DNA of 64,000 nt from Anaerocolumna jejuensis DSM 15929 (GTDB lineage: Bacteria; Bacillota; Clostridia; Lachnospirales; Lachnospiraceae), in the NCBI RefSeq assembly GCF_900142215.1, contig NZ_FRAC01000012.1:124001-188000 (forward strand). Reading direction: 5' to 3'. Positions 24,944 to 33,698 of the stretch are shown here, one piece after another; within the stretch, counting starts at the first letter, position 1; every line of letters starts with the position of its first letter. The notes beneath the pieces were generated by a model. It was given only the letters and a program-made list of their open reading frames with translations. It was not told where the DNA came from and made no database searches. A program made the translations under genes and the position numbers.

Positions 24944-25339
24944 TTACCATTTGGATTTTTTGCATTCTTCCCCAATGGGATCTTCAATCAGAGTAGCAAC
25001 TCTAAATTCATGTCTGTGACCATCATTTACGCTAGTTACGGACTCTAAAAAATGCACATGCCTGTTTCCGCCAACCGGGATTGCACCTGAAGTTCTTCCG
25101 CAGAATTCGTGAAAATGATTTTCATAGAAATCTGTATGGAATGCTACATCATGAAAGTGATTTCCTTGTCCATAAGGTATTGCTTCACCGGAAACGGTAG
25201 CAAATCTGTGATTATGAGGATCTTCCTCACGTTCTGCAATTTCTACAGAACCCTGGACTTCGTGGTTGTGTCTTTGTTCATGTTTATGACATGGGTCATG
25301 TTTATCTTCTTGATTATAGCGTGAATCTTCATAACTCAT
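24944..25339 (-). CDS. YmaF-family histidine-rich protein
   Basis: A 131-residue soluble protein of the YmaF family. Histidine pairs recur in a regular HxH or HNH/HFH pattern (KHEQRHNHEV, PHNHRFATVSG, NHFHDVAFHT, NHFHEFCGRT, RHVHFLES, GHRHEFRV), about sixteen histidines in all, with two cysteines, which suggests metal binding in a repeated beta structure. The family has no established function. The start follows AGGAGGTATTAG. It is transcribed alone, towards the exporter operon. Confidence 0.85.
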   Translation of the reverse strand: MSYEDSRYNQEDKHDPCHKHEQRHNHEVQGSVEIAEREEDPHNHRFATVSGEAIPYGQGNHFHDVAFHTDFYENHFHEFCGRTSGAIPVGGNRHVHFLESVTSVNDGHRHEFRVATLIEDPIGEECKKSKW

Positions 25340-25599
25340 AACTAATACCTCCTGTATATCGAATGGGAATTATCGGATTCCAATATAATAATATGTTTGT
25401 GAGCCATAAATGTGACTGTTTTCTGTATAATATATTATAAAGCATCATTTTAGCCACCATGAACGGATATTCTCAGAAGTGATATCCACGCAGCTATCCG
25501 AAAGACAAATAAAAACAAATATTCGCACTCCTGACAATACCTATCCCAAGGCTTATGGAATATAATAGTAAGTATTGAAATCAGGAGGTGTAATTACAT

Positions 25600-27990
25600 A
25601 TGAGGTATGGCTATTTTGACAATGGGAACAGGGAGTATGTCATAGAAAAGCTTGACCTGCCCACATCGTGGACAAATTACTTAGGGGTAAAGGATTTGTG
25701 CGCAGTGGTAAATCATACAGCTGGGGGGTATATGTTCTATAAAACACCGGAATACCATAGAATAACACGTTTTCGTGCCAACAGTATTCCGATGGACAGA
25801 CCGGGACATTATGTGTATTTAAGAGATGATAAAACAGGAGATTATTTCAGTATTTCCTGGCAGCCTGTGGGCAAACCTCTTACAGAGGCTTCTTATACTT
25901 GCCGCCATGGTTTATCCTATACAAAGTATCAATGTGAATATCAGGGAATTAAGGCTGAGCAAAAGCTGTTCATTCCTTTGGAAGACAGTGTTGAGATATG
26001 GGATGTCACCATTGAGAATACCGGTAAGGAAGAAAAGGATATCAGTGTTTTTTCCTATCTGGAATTCTCTTATCACCACATTGACATGGACAACCGTAAT
26101 TTCCAGATGAGCAACTATGCTGCAGGTTCCTCCTATGAGGATGGGATTATTGAACATGATCTATTCTATGAAGAATACGGCTATCAGTATTTTACCTCTA
26201 ATTTTATACCGGATGGTTTTGACTGCTTAAGAGATAAATTCATTGGTTTATACCGTACGGAGTCCAATCCCTTGGCAGTCGAAAGGGGCTATTGCGAAGG
26301 CAGCTTTGAGAAGGGCGGTAATCATTGCGGTTCTCTTCATAAGAAATTAAAGTTAAAACCCGGTGAGAAGGCAAGGATCATCTTTCTGTTAGGTGAAGGT
26401 GACAGAGAAGCCGGACGCGCCATGAGAAAGAAATATTCCGATACCGATACCGTTGATAAGGCCTTTCAGGAACTGGCCGGGTATTGGGAAGAAAAGAGAG
26501 AAAAGCTTCAGATAAAGACACCAAATGAAGGGATGAATACCCTTATTAATATCTGGACCCTGTACCAGGCAGAGATTAATGTAATGTTCTCCCGTTTTGC
26601 TTCCTTTATTGAGGTAGGAGGAAGAACAGGCCTTGGCTACCGCGATACTGCTCAGGATGCTATGACAGTACCCCATTCCAACCCGGCAAAATGCCGCCAA
26701 AGACTGGTGGAGCTGCTAAGAGGGCTGGTATCGGAGGGCTATGGCCTGCACCTGTTCCAGCCGGAATGGTTTGACCCGGATAATACTGCCAAGCCCTTTA
26801 AATCTCCTACTGTTATTCCGGCACCCAATAAGAAGGATATGATTCACGGTATAGAAGATGCCTGCTCTGACGATGCCCTATGGCTGGTCAGCTCAGTCGT
26901 TGAGTTTGTAAAGGAAACAGGAGAATATGAATTTCTGAAACAGGAGATTACCTATGCAGATGGCGGCAGCGGAAGTGTTTATGAACATATGAAGAAAATC
27001 CTTGATTTTTCCCATAAGCAGATTGGGGCCTCCGGAATTTGCAAGGGACTTAGAGCTGACTGGAATGATTGCCTGAACCTGGGCGGCGGTGAAAGCGCCA
27101 TGGTTTCCTTCCTGCATTACTGGGCATTGGGAAATTTTCTGGAAGCGGCATCTTATCTTGGGAATGCAGAGGATATAGAAAAGTATACCAGCATGAGGGA
27201 GCAGGTTAAGACGGCATGTGATGAAGTACTTTGGGATGAAGAATGGTATATCAGGGGAATTACAAAAAATGGAATAAAGATTGGAACTATGGCCGATAAA
27301 GAGGGAAAGATTCATCTGGAATCCAATGCATGGGCAGTACTCTCCGGTGCTGCGGAGGAAGAAAAGGGCAGAAGGGCCATGGATTCCATTGAAAAGTACC
27401 TGTATACGCCTTATGGAATTATGCTGAATGGGCCTTCCTACACAGTACCTGATGAAGATATCGGCTTTGTAACAAGAGTATATCCGGGACTAAAAGAAAA
27501 TGGTGCCATTTTCAGCCATCCCAATCCCTGGGCATGGGCTGCCGAGTGCAAGCTTGGACGGGGAGACAGGGCAATGAAGTTCTATGATGCACTTTCACCC
27601 TATAATCAGAATGATATCATAGAAATCAGAGAAGCAGAGCCCTACTCCTATTGCCAGTTTATTGTGGGCAGGGACCACACTGCTTTCGGAAGGGCAAGGC
27701 ACCCTTTTATGACAGGAACCGGGGGATGGGCTTATTTCTCCGCAACCAGATATATGCTTGGAATCAGGCCGGATTTTGAGTCGTTAACGGTTGACCCTTG
27801 TATTCCGGCAGATTGGAAGGAATTTCAGGTTCAAAGAGAATGGAGAGGAGCAGTTTATCATATTACGGTTCAGAATCCTGAGGGCGTGATGAAGGGTGTA
27901 AAAGAAATCCTGCTGAATGGTGAAAAGACTGATAAAATACCGGTGCAGAAAAGAGGAAGCGAAGCCCATGTTACTGTAATTATGGGATAG
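25600..27990 (+). CDS. GH94 phosphorylase, probably N,N'-diacetylchitobiose phosphorylase
   Basis: Cytoplasmic inverting phosphorylase of 796 residues. The catalytic acid is expected at D490 in RADWNDCLNLGGG. The N-terminal beta-sandwich begins YGYFDNGNREYVI, as in cellobiose and chitobiose phosphorylases; the stretches RPGHYVYLRDD, SISWQPVGK, NHCGSLHKK and GYRDTAQDAMTVPHSNP follow the chitobiose enzyme rather than the cellobiose one (where RDSNQDLLG is found), from my memory of those proteins. Expected reaction: chitobiose plus phosphate to GlcNAc-1-phosphate plus GlcNAc. The next gene is a phosphohexomutase, which fits channelling of the sugar-1-phosphate. No chitobiose importer is adjacent. 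The start follows CAGGAGGTG. GH94 is certain; substrate is inferred. Confidence 0.85.
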   Translation: MRYGYFDNGNREYVIEKLDLPTSWTNYLGVKDLCAVVNHTAGGYMFYKTPEYHRITRFRANSIPMDRPGHYVYLRDDKTGDYFSISWQPVGKPLTEASYTCRHGLSYTKYQCEYQGIKAEQKLFIPLEDSVEIWDVTIENTGKEEKDISVFSYLEFSYHHIDMDNRNFQMSNYAAGSSYEDGIIEHDLFYEEYGYQYFTSNFIPDGFDCLRDKFIGLYRTESNPLAVERGYCEGSFEKGGNHCGSLHKKLKLKPGEKARIIFLLGEGDREAGRAMRKKYSDTDTVDKAFQELAGYWEEKREKLQIKTPNEGMNTLINIWTLYQAEINVMFSRFASFIEVGGRTGLGYRDTAQDAMTVPHSNPAKCRQRLVELLRGLVSEGYGLHLFQPEWFDPDNTAKPFKSPTVIPAPNKKDMIHGIEDACSDDALWLVSSVVEFVKETGEYEFLKQEITYADGGSGSVYEHMKKILDFSHKQIGASGICKGLRADWNDCLNLGGGESAMVSFLHYWALGNFLEAASYLGNAEDIEKYTSMREQVKTACDEVLWDEEWYIRGITKNGIKIGTMADKEGKIHLESNAWAVLSGAAEEEKGRRAMDSIEKYLYTPYGIMLNGPSYTVPDEDIGFVTRVYPGLKENGAIFSHPNPWAWAAECKLGRGDRAMKFYDALSPYNQNDIIEIREAEPYSYCQFIVGRDHTAFGRARHPFMTGTGGWAYFSATRYMLGIRPDFESLTVDPCIPADWKEFQVQREWRGAVYHITVQNPEGVMKGVKEILLNGEKTDKIPVQKRGSEAHVTVIMG

Positions 27991-28009
27991 ATTTACAGAA
28001 GGAGAAATG

Positions 28010-28093
28010 GGTTGAAAAGAAAGCATTATTGCACTTTTCAGCTACGAATCAGAGAATGACCAATCAATTTGGTTATTCAGGAAAGAGGTTATT
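28010..28093 (+). promoter_or_regulatory. Double-hairpin leader before the phosphohexomutase
   Basis: Hairpin A has arms TGAAAAG and CTTTTCA; hairpin B has arms GAATGACCAA and TTGGTTATTC with one mismatch. AGGAAAGAGGTTATTATG then ends in the start codon. Order, spacing and the final 18 bases (16 identical) match the leader at 16617-16704. Confidence 0.65.
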
Positions 28094-29509
28094 ATGATAA
28101 AGTTTGGTACAGGTGGATGGAGAGCCGTAATAGGAGAAGACTTCACAAAAGCAAACATTCAGCTCCTGGCGAAAGCGATGACGGACAAAATGAAGGCCGA
28201 GGGTGTAGACGGGGATGGTATCGTAATTGGCTATGACAGAAGATTTCTTTCCAAGGAAGCCATGAGATGGGCCGCTGAAGTTTTTGCAAAAGAAGGCATT
28301 AAGGCAATCCTGATCAACAGGTCCTCGCCCACTCCTCTGATAATGTATTACTGCATGGTTCATGGGTTCCATTACGGCATGATGGTTACTGCAAGCCATA
28401 ATCCTGCTGTTTATAACGGTATCAAGGTCTTTACCTATGGCGGAAGGGATGCGGATGAATCCCAGACTGCGGACATAGAGAGGTATATAGGGAAGGCAGA
28501 TGGGGGCAGCATAGGCTTTATGGAGTATGACACAGCCCTTAAACAGGGGCTTATTGAAGAAATGAATCCTTTAAATGAATATCTGGATAATATCATCAAT
28601 ACGGTAGATATGCAGGCAATCCGCAACAAGGGCCTGAGGGTGGTACTGGATCCCATGTACGGGGTCAGTGAGACCTCCTTAAAGACCATTCTGTTAACAG
28701 CCAGATGTGATGTGAGCACAATACATGAAAGGCATGATACCCTCTTTGGAGGAAAGCTTCCGTCTCCCTCTGCCCAGACCTTAAGGAGCCTGCAGAACAG
28801 CGTATTAGACAAAAATGCGGATATCGGAATTGCCACGGACGGTGATGCGGACCGTATCGGTATTATCGATGATACGGGAAAATTCCTGCATCCCAATGAT
28901 ATTCTGGTATTACTTTATTACTATCTGTTAAAGTATAAGGGCTGGAAGGGTCCTGCTGTCAGAAACCTTGCCACCACCCATTTGCTTGACCGGGTAGCAG
29001 AAAGCTTTGGTGAGAAATGCTATGAGGTTCCCGTTGGATTTAAATACATTTCAGCTAAAATGAATGAAACCGGTGCGATTATTGGAGGAGAGTCCTCCGG
29101 GGGTCTGACGGTCAAAGGTCATATTAACGGCAAGGACGGCATTTATGCGGCAGCCCTGCTGGTAGAAATGATATGCCTTACAGGTAAGAAGCTGTCGGAA
29201 ATCGCACAGGAAATTGAAGAAGAATACGGAACCATTTACCTGGAAGAGAAGGATTATAAATTCAGCCAGGAAAGGAAAGAGGATATTTACCATACTCTTA
29301 TGGTAGAACATCAGCTGCCCCATCTTCCTTTTGATGTGGAAAAGGTATCCTATCTGGATGGCTGCAAGGTATATTTTGCCAATGGAGGATGGATTATTAT
29401 AAGATTTTCCGGTACGGAACCGCTGCTGCGAATATTCTGTGAGATGCCAAAGGCTGGCCAGGCAGGAATCGTTTGCGAAGTAGTGGAGGATTTCCTGGCG
29501 TTATCCTAG
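28094..29509 (+). CDS. Phosphohexomutase (phosphoglucomutase/phospho-N-acetylglucosamine mutase family)
   Basis: Interconverts a hexose-1-phosphate and hexose-6-phosphate in the cytoplasm. The 471-residue protein shows the four family motifs: phosphoserine loop TASHNP with S101, Mg2+ loop TDGDADR with D249/D251/D253, sugar-binding loop GGESSGG and phosphate-binding loop RFSGTEP. The sugar loop is not the GEMSGH of classical PMM/PGM nor GEQSGH of GlmM, so the sugar cannot be assigned from the motif. Placed 104 bases after a probable chitobiose phosphorylase, it may convert GlcNAc-1-phosphate to GlcNAc-6-phosphate or Glc-1-phosphate to Glc-6-phosphate. Confidence 0.9.
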   Translation: MIKFGTGGWRAVIGEDFTKANIQLLAKAMTDKMKAEGVDGDGIVIGYDRRFLSKEAMRWAAEVFAKEGIKAILINRSSPTPLIMYYCMVHGFHYGMMVTASHNPAVYNGIKVFTYGGRDADESQTADIERYIGKADGGSIGFMEYDTALKQGLIEEMNPLNEYLDNIINTVDMQAIRNKGLRVVLDPMYGVSETSLKTILLTARCDVSTIHERHDTLFGGKLPSPSAQTLRSLQNSVLDKNADIGIATDGDADRIGIIDDTGKFLHPNDILVLLYYYLLKYKGWKGPAVRNLATTHLLDRVAESFGEKCYEVPVGFKYISAKMNETGAIIGGESSGGLTVKGHINGKDGIYAAALLVEMICLTGKKLSEIAQEIEEEYGTIYLEEKDYKFSQERKEDIYHTLMVEHQLPHLPFDVEKVSYLDGCKVYFANGGWIIIRFSGTEPLLRIFCEMPKAGQAGIVCEVVEDFLALS

Positions 29510-29536
29510 CCAAATTTTAAGAATACATAAAATCAT

Positions 29537-29583
29537 ACCTGCTGAGGGAGGCTTATTAGCCGTCCTGCAGCAGGTTATTTTTT
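29537..29583 (+). terminator. Intrinsic terminator
   Basis: Arms ACCTGCTG and CAGCAGGT with an internal GGCTTATTAGCC hairpin, followed by TATTTTTT. It ends the GH94/mutase operon. Confidence 0.75.
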
Positions 29584-29602
29584 AATAAAGCAATTGGTTG
29601 TT

Positions 29603-30046
29603 TCATTTTGAAGATTTTTTATCCAGCAGGAGATTATAAGTAAAACCGGCAACCACAAAGAGGCTTCCGATAAGCTTTAGAGGGGAGAAGTCCTTTGACA
29701 CAAGCCAGTCTATAAGAATACCAACAGCCAGCTGGCCTAAGAATACCAGCAGGGTAAGGTAAAAGGCAGGAACACGGGGGGTAGTATAGTTGGAAATCAT
29801 TATGATAGCAACACCCAGAATACCCCCTAAATATGCCCAAAAGGGAAGCTGGGATGGATGACTGGTAAAAGAAAGCCCCCTGTTCATAATCAATAAAAAG
29901 AGGAAGGAGAAGAAAATTCCAACTACGTAGTTGATTACAGTTGCCTGAACGGTGCCTATTTTCTCGGCAAGCTTTGCATTAAGGATTCTCCCGAGTACGA
30001 CGGTGACACCTGCTAAAATAGATAAAATCAAATAAATTACCAGCAT
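29603..30046 (-). CDS. DUF606 (YdcZ) membrane protein, second subunit
   Basis: A 147-residue protein with four to five helices of the DUF606 half-transporter family. It follows its paralogue (30064-30486) with 17 bases between, so the pair probably forms a heterodimeric drug/metabolite-type carrier. The start follows AAAGGAG. Confidence 0.82.
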   Translation of the reverse strand: MLVIYLILSILAGVTVVLGRILNAKLAEKIGTVQATVINYVVGIFFSFLFLLIMNRGLSFTSHPSQLPFWAYLGGILGVAIIMISNYTTPRVPAFYLTLLVFLGQLAVGILIDWLVSKDFSPLKLIGSLFVVAGFTYNLLLDKKSSK

Positions 30047-30063
30047 AAATTCTCCTTTCGATA

Positions 30064-30486
30064 TTATTGAAATGCCATAATACAGATACCAATGCCTATT
30101 ATCCCAAGACCGATAAGCTTCTTGGGATTAATTTTTACCACCTTCATACCCAAAAAGCCAAAATGGTCCGTAAGAAGAGAAAATATGGTCTGCCCAAGGA
30201 GCCCAAGTGCCAGAGGCAGGGATACACCAAGCTTGATATAACTTATATTAGTCAGCATTACGGTTCCAATCCCCACAAAGCCTGCACTGTAAAGATATAG
30301 CGGGAGCCCTTTGGGAAGCTTCATTTTGGAATGGGTTAAAACCATGATCAGCAGGATTGCAATTAATCCCACCAGATGAATAAGCACGGTAGATACAAGG
30401 TTTCCATATCCGTCTGACAGGCTGCCGTTAAAGTATATCATTATGGAGGTCAATGCCCCCACTATCAATGAAATAATATAATTCAT
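30064..30486 (-). CDS. DUF606 (YdcZ) membrane protein, first subunit
   Basis: A 140-residue membrane protein with about five helices, the first gene of a two-gene unit with 29603-30046. It is divergent from a Crp/Fnr-family regulator, an arrangement that in other Firmicutes and enterics links YeiL-like regulators with small membrane carriers. The start follows AAAGGAGG. Substrate unknown. Confidence 0.82.
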   Translation of the reverse strand: MNYIISLIVGALTSIMIYFNGSLSDGYGNLVSTVLIHLVGLIAILLIMVLTHSKMKLPKGLPLYLYSAGFVGIGTVMLTNISYIKLGVSLPLALGLLGQTIFSLLTDHFGFLGMKVVKINPKKLIGLGIIGIGICIMAFQ

Positions 30487-30553
30487 ACATCCTCCTTTTA
30501 AATTGCTAAGAACTTCTGTATCAAATATAACATAAAAAACTTGTGTTATACTA

Positions 30554-30565
30554 TGACATATGTCA
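30554..30565. promoter_or_regulatory. Crp/Fnr-type operator candidate
   Basis: Perfect 12-bp palindrome TGACATATGTCA between the divergent DUF606 pair and the Crp/Fnr regulator, next to a TATACT (30548-30553). It is well placed to control both directions. Confidence 0.5.
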
Positions 30566-30629
30566 CAATTAAGAAAATGGGATGAAGAAAAAATAATGAG
30601 ATTATGGTATGCAATGGGAGCAAGAAAAA

Positions 30630-31424
30630 ATGATAAAATTAAACGACCAGGAAAAGCTAATGGAATATGTCAGAAGATATAAAATGAATAACATATTTAC
30701 AGAAGATATGACACCCTATATGGAGCTTCTCTCTTATAGAAAAAATGAATTTATGGTAAAAGAGGGAGAGGAAATTCCCTATCTGCTGTTTTTGACAGAA
30801 GGAAAGGCCAAGGTATTTACCTCATTAAGCAATGGAAAATCTCTTTTGCTATGCTTTTATCAGGGTTTTAAGGTGCTGGGGGATATGGAGGCGGTGGACA
30901 ATGTCAAGGCAGTGACCAATGTACAGGCAATAGCAGATACCTACTGTGTTGGAATAGCTTACCGGAATGTGCGGAGATTTTTGCTGGAGGATGCAAAATT
31001 TCTGCGGTATGTCTGCTCTTCCCTGGGAGGAAAGCTGAACCGCTGCTCAAAGAACAGCTCCATTAATCTGTTATATCCCCTGGAAAACCGGCTGGCAAGC
31101 TATATTTATACCACCGGTGAGAGAATTACTGCGAAATTACCGGAAGAAGAAAGTGTGAAAGAAAAGCACATTCACACTCCATTATCTATGGCAGTACCGC
31201 AGACCAGTCTGCAGCCTGCAGTGGGAGAATGTGTTAAGAAAACAGTTATCCACTTTGATGAGAATCTGACGGAAATTGCAGAGCTCCTTGGAACAAGCTA
31301 CAGGCATCTGCTAAGGACTCTCTCGGAGTTCTGTGAAAGAGGGATATTAGAAAAAGAAGGCAGCTCCTATATCGTCACTGAGGAAGAGACCTTAATGGAG
31401 CTGTCCGTGGATTTATATAAGTGA
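30630..31424 (+). CDS. Crp/Fnr-family transcription regulator (YeiL-like)
   Basis: A 264-residue regulator. Residues 20-130 are a cyclic-nucleotide-binding-like beta barrel (VKEGEEIPYLLFLTEGKAKVF), without clear cAMP ligands; residues 190-255 contain the helix-turn-helix (TEIAELLGTSYRHLLRTLSE). Cysteines occur at CFYQ, YCVG, YVCSS and NRCSK, but not in an N-terminal Fnr-type cluster. The start is placed at 30630 after GGGAGCAAG; an ATG seven codons upstream has no ribosome site. Its 3' end overlaps the converging sirtuin gene by 12 bases. Probably controls the divergent DUF606 pair and itself through the palindrome at 30554. Confidence 0.85.
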   Translation: MIKLNDQEKLMEYVRRYKMNNIFTEDMTPYMELLSYRKNEFMVKEGEEIPYLLFLTEGKAKVFTSLSNGKSLLLCFYQGFKVLGDMEAVDNVKAVTNVQAIADTYCVGIAYRNVRRFLLEDAKFLRYVCSSLGGKLNRCSKNSSINLLYPLENRLASYIYTTGERITAKLPEEESVKEKHIHTPLSMAVPQTSLQPAVGECVKKTVIHFDENLTEIAELLGTSYRHLLRTLSEFCERGILEKEGSSYIVTEEETLMELSVDLYK

Positions 31425-32129
31425 TTCCATTACTTCGCCAAGAGAAGCTGTAATTAAAAGATCAGCTTCTGAGTCCAGGGGAGTTACGGATTTATTAATC
31501 AATACCAGCTTATTGCCGGAGTAATAATTGATAAAGCCGGCAGCCGGATATACACTTAGGGAAGTACCGCCTATTATCAGCATATCGGCAGCAGCAATTG
31601 CATTAACTGCCTGTTCAATAATATCTTCCTTTAAGGCTTCTTCGTAAAGGACGACGTCAGGCTTTATAATACCTCCGCAGGAACAGCGGGGGATGGGAGC
31701 TTTGTCAATTACCTCCTGTAAGCTGTAGAAATGGCCGCATTTTGTACAGTAATTCCGGTGGACACTGCCGTGAAGCTCAATGACATTTCTGCTTCCGGCA
31801 AGCTGGTGGAGGCCGTCAATATTCTGGGTTATAACTGCGTTTAGTTTACCCTGCTCCTCCAAAAGGGCCAGCTTTTGATGGGTAATATTGGGCAATGCCT
31901 TTGGATACAGCATCTTGTCATAATAGAACTGAAAGAAAGCTTCCGTGCTCTTTTGGAAGAAGCTGTGGCTTAATATATGCTCCGGAGGATAAGCATATTT
32001 CAGATGATACAGGCCATCCACACTGCGAAAGTCAGGAATACCGCTTTCGGTGGATACGCCGGCACCACCAAAGAAAACAATATGTTCACATTCTTTTACA
32101 AATTCTTTTAGCTGGTTTATTTCATTCAT
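31413..32129 (-). CDS. cobB: NAD-dependent protein deacylase (sirtuin)
   Basis: Removes acyl groups from protein lysines using NAD+. The 238-residue protein has the NAD motif GAGVSTESGIPDFR near residues 20-33, TQNID near 100, the catalytic H120 in IELHGS and a zinc site CTKCGHFY...PRCSCGG. It lacks the Ala-Arg-Tyr-rich desuccinylase signature, so it is more likely a deacetylase. The start lies in a run of ATGAATGA repeats after GAGGTG; the exact ATG is slightly uncertain. The gene converges on the Crp/Fnr gene and probably follows the MFS gene in one transcript (19-base gap). Confidence 0.92.
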   Translation of the reverse strand: MNEINQLKEFVKECEHIVFFGGAGVSTESGIPDFRSVDGLYHLKYAYPPEHILSHSFFQKSTEAFFQFYYDKMLYPKALPNITHQKLALLEEQGKLNAVITQNIDGLHQLAGSRNVIELHGSVHRNYCTKCGHFYSLQEVIDKAPIPRCSCGGIIKPDVVLYEEALKEDIIEQAVNAIAAADMLIIGGTSLSVYPAAGFINYYSGNKLVLINKSVTPLDSEADLLITASLGEVMESLI

Positions 32130-32148
32130 TCATCTCACCTCTATATTG

Positions 32149-33351
32149 TTATTTGACCTTTTTATTCAGAATAAGCAGGATGCCGCCAAGTACTGTAAGA
32201 GGCATCGTATAATAAAAAGCACTGTGGTAACCAGACTGCTGCACAATGAAACCAAAGAGTGCAGGCCCCAGGGTAAAGCCAAGATTCTGACCGGTGGTCA
32301 GTATCCCTAAGGCAGTACCGGACTGGGAGGGATTTTCGATGATTTCTCCGTAAGCCGCATAAGTGCAGACGGGCAGAATCGGAGGAATCATTCCCAGTAT
32401 TACGATAAATACCGGATATGCACCCAGCGGCAGGACGGTAATGCTGTAAAAAAGGGCAGCTGAAGCAATCAGAGCCAGACCGCCGAATACTCTCCTGGAA
32501 TTCAGCTTATCCGACAGCAAGCCGGCAAACAGAGAGGAAGCAGTACCGGACAGGCAGCAGATACTAACAAGGCTGGAGGCCTTTGACAGCTCCATGCCGC
32601 GGATTTCATTCAGGTATGTAGGAAGAAACATCTGGATAACCGCATAAGTAATGGTATATAAAAATAAAGATGCGGTTAATCCCCAAAGACTTTTATTACG
32701 GATATTCTTTGCCAGGTCCTTTGTCATAGCCTTGTCCTGCCGGCTGACTGGTTTTTCGGAAGCAAAGCTCGTTCCTTTCGCCATAAGTAATATCCAAAGG
32801 AAAATAGTAAGTAAAATATAGCCAATACATGCCCACCAAACATATTTCCAGCCGCCGCTTTTGGCTATCAGGGGAGCAAGGTTGTAGGTTAGGACTTGCC
32901 CGATACCTACATAGGATGAAAAGAGGCCCATAAACATCCCCTTTTTCCCGGCGGGTGCCACCTGGTTGACAATGGCAGGTCCGGCTACAGCAATCAGAGC
33001 CAATCCGGTTCCCTCCAGAATACGGCTTATTAACAGCCATAGGAAGGAAGGGGAAAAGACACCAAGCAGGGAGCCTGAAAGCAGGGCAAGAAGTGCTGCT
33101 AAAATACAGCGGTACGGACCAAAGCGCTGTATTAATAAACCGCTTGGCAGTGCCAGAAAAATACCGGTAATGGAGAAAACGGAAATCAGCAGACCAAGCT
33201 TAGCCGCCCCAAGGTGAAAGCCGCTCATAAGGTAAGGTGCTATAGGTGAAACCTTATTAAGGCACAGAGGAGCTGATACTGCTGTTATTACAAGGACAAA
33301 CAGGATAACAGCGGCAGAAGGGGAAGTTTTTTTCATGTTTGTTTGCGTCAT
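32149..33351 (-). CDS. Major facilitator superfamily transporter
   Basis: A 400-residue carrier with twelve membrane segments. The loop 2-3 motif is present as GLLIQRFGPYR and its internal duplicate as GLLSDKLNSRR, typical of MFS drug or metabolite carriers of the CynX/NarK-like groups. An upstream in-frame ATG adds 14 residues without a ribosome site; the start at 33351 follows AAAGGAAAAA. The sirtuin gene lies 19 bases downstream. Substrate unknown. Confidence 0.87.
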   Translation of the reverse strand: MTQTNMKKTSPSAAVILFVLVITAVSAPLCLNKVSPIAPYLMSGFHLGAAKLGLLISVFSITGIFLALPSGLLIQRFGPYRCILAALLALLSGSLLGVFSPSFLWLLISRILEGTGLALIAVAGPAIVNQVAPAGKKGMFMGLFSSYVGIGQVLTYNLAPLIAKSGGWKYVWWACIGYILLTIFLWILLMAKGTSFASEKPVSRQDKAMTKDLAKNIRNKSLWGLTASLFLYTITYAVIQMFLPTYLNEIRGMELSKASSLVSICCLSGTASSLFAGLLSDKLNSRRVFGGLALIASAALFYSITVLPLGAYPVFIVILGMIPPILPVCTYAAYGEIIENPSQSGTALGILTTGQNLGFTLGPALFGFIVQQSGYHSAFYYTMPLTVLGGILLILNKKVK

Positions 33352-33698
33352 AAAATTTTTCCTTTGGATAGTATAGTATTCATAAAAAAACATTGGTTAT
33401 AGCCGTTTTTGGATATCGCTGATGTCTTTACATGATGTAAAATCCTCAGGCTCATTATATCATGCCGGTATAAATTCTTCCAGCAAATATACAATGCAAA
33501 ACCGAAAGAATAAAAGAAAATTTCTTATATAGAATTTTAAATTTTATTACAAAAATCTTAATAGAAAATTATGACAAATGTAACTTGTTTATAGAATCGT
33601 ATTCGGATAAGATTGTTTAAGGAAGAATTTATCATTTTATAGTGATAAAGGAAGGAAGTTTCATTATTATCTATGTTGCCAGGAAGGAGTGTTTTACA
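33352..33698. other. Divergent gene-free gap
   Basis: Contains the probable MFS promoter/operator at 33427-33459. The half towards the exporter is A/T-rich; I see no convincing -35/-10 pair there. Confidence 0.5.
33427..33459 (-). promoter_or_regulatory. -10 box and 15-bp palindrome upstream of the MFS gene
   Basis: Minus-strand TATAAT at 33454-33459 with a weak -35, followed by a perfect palindrome of arms TTTACAT and ATGTAAA around one base (33427-33441). Placed just after the expected transcript start, it could bind a repressor. Confidence 0.4.
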
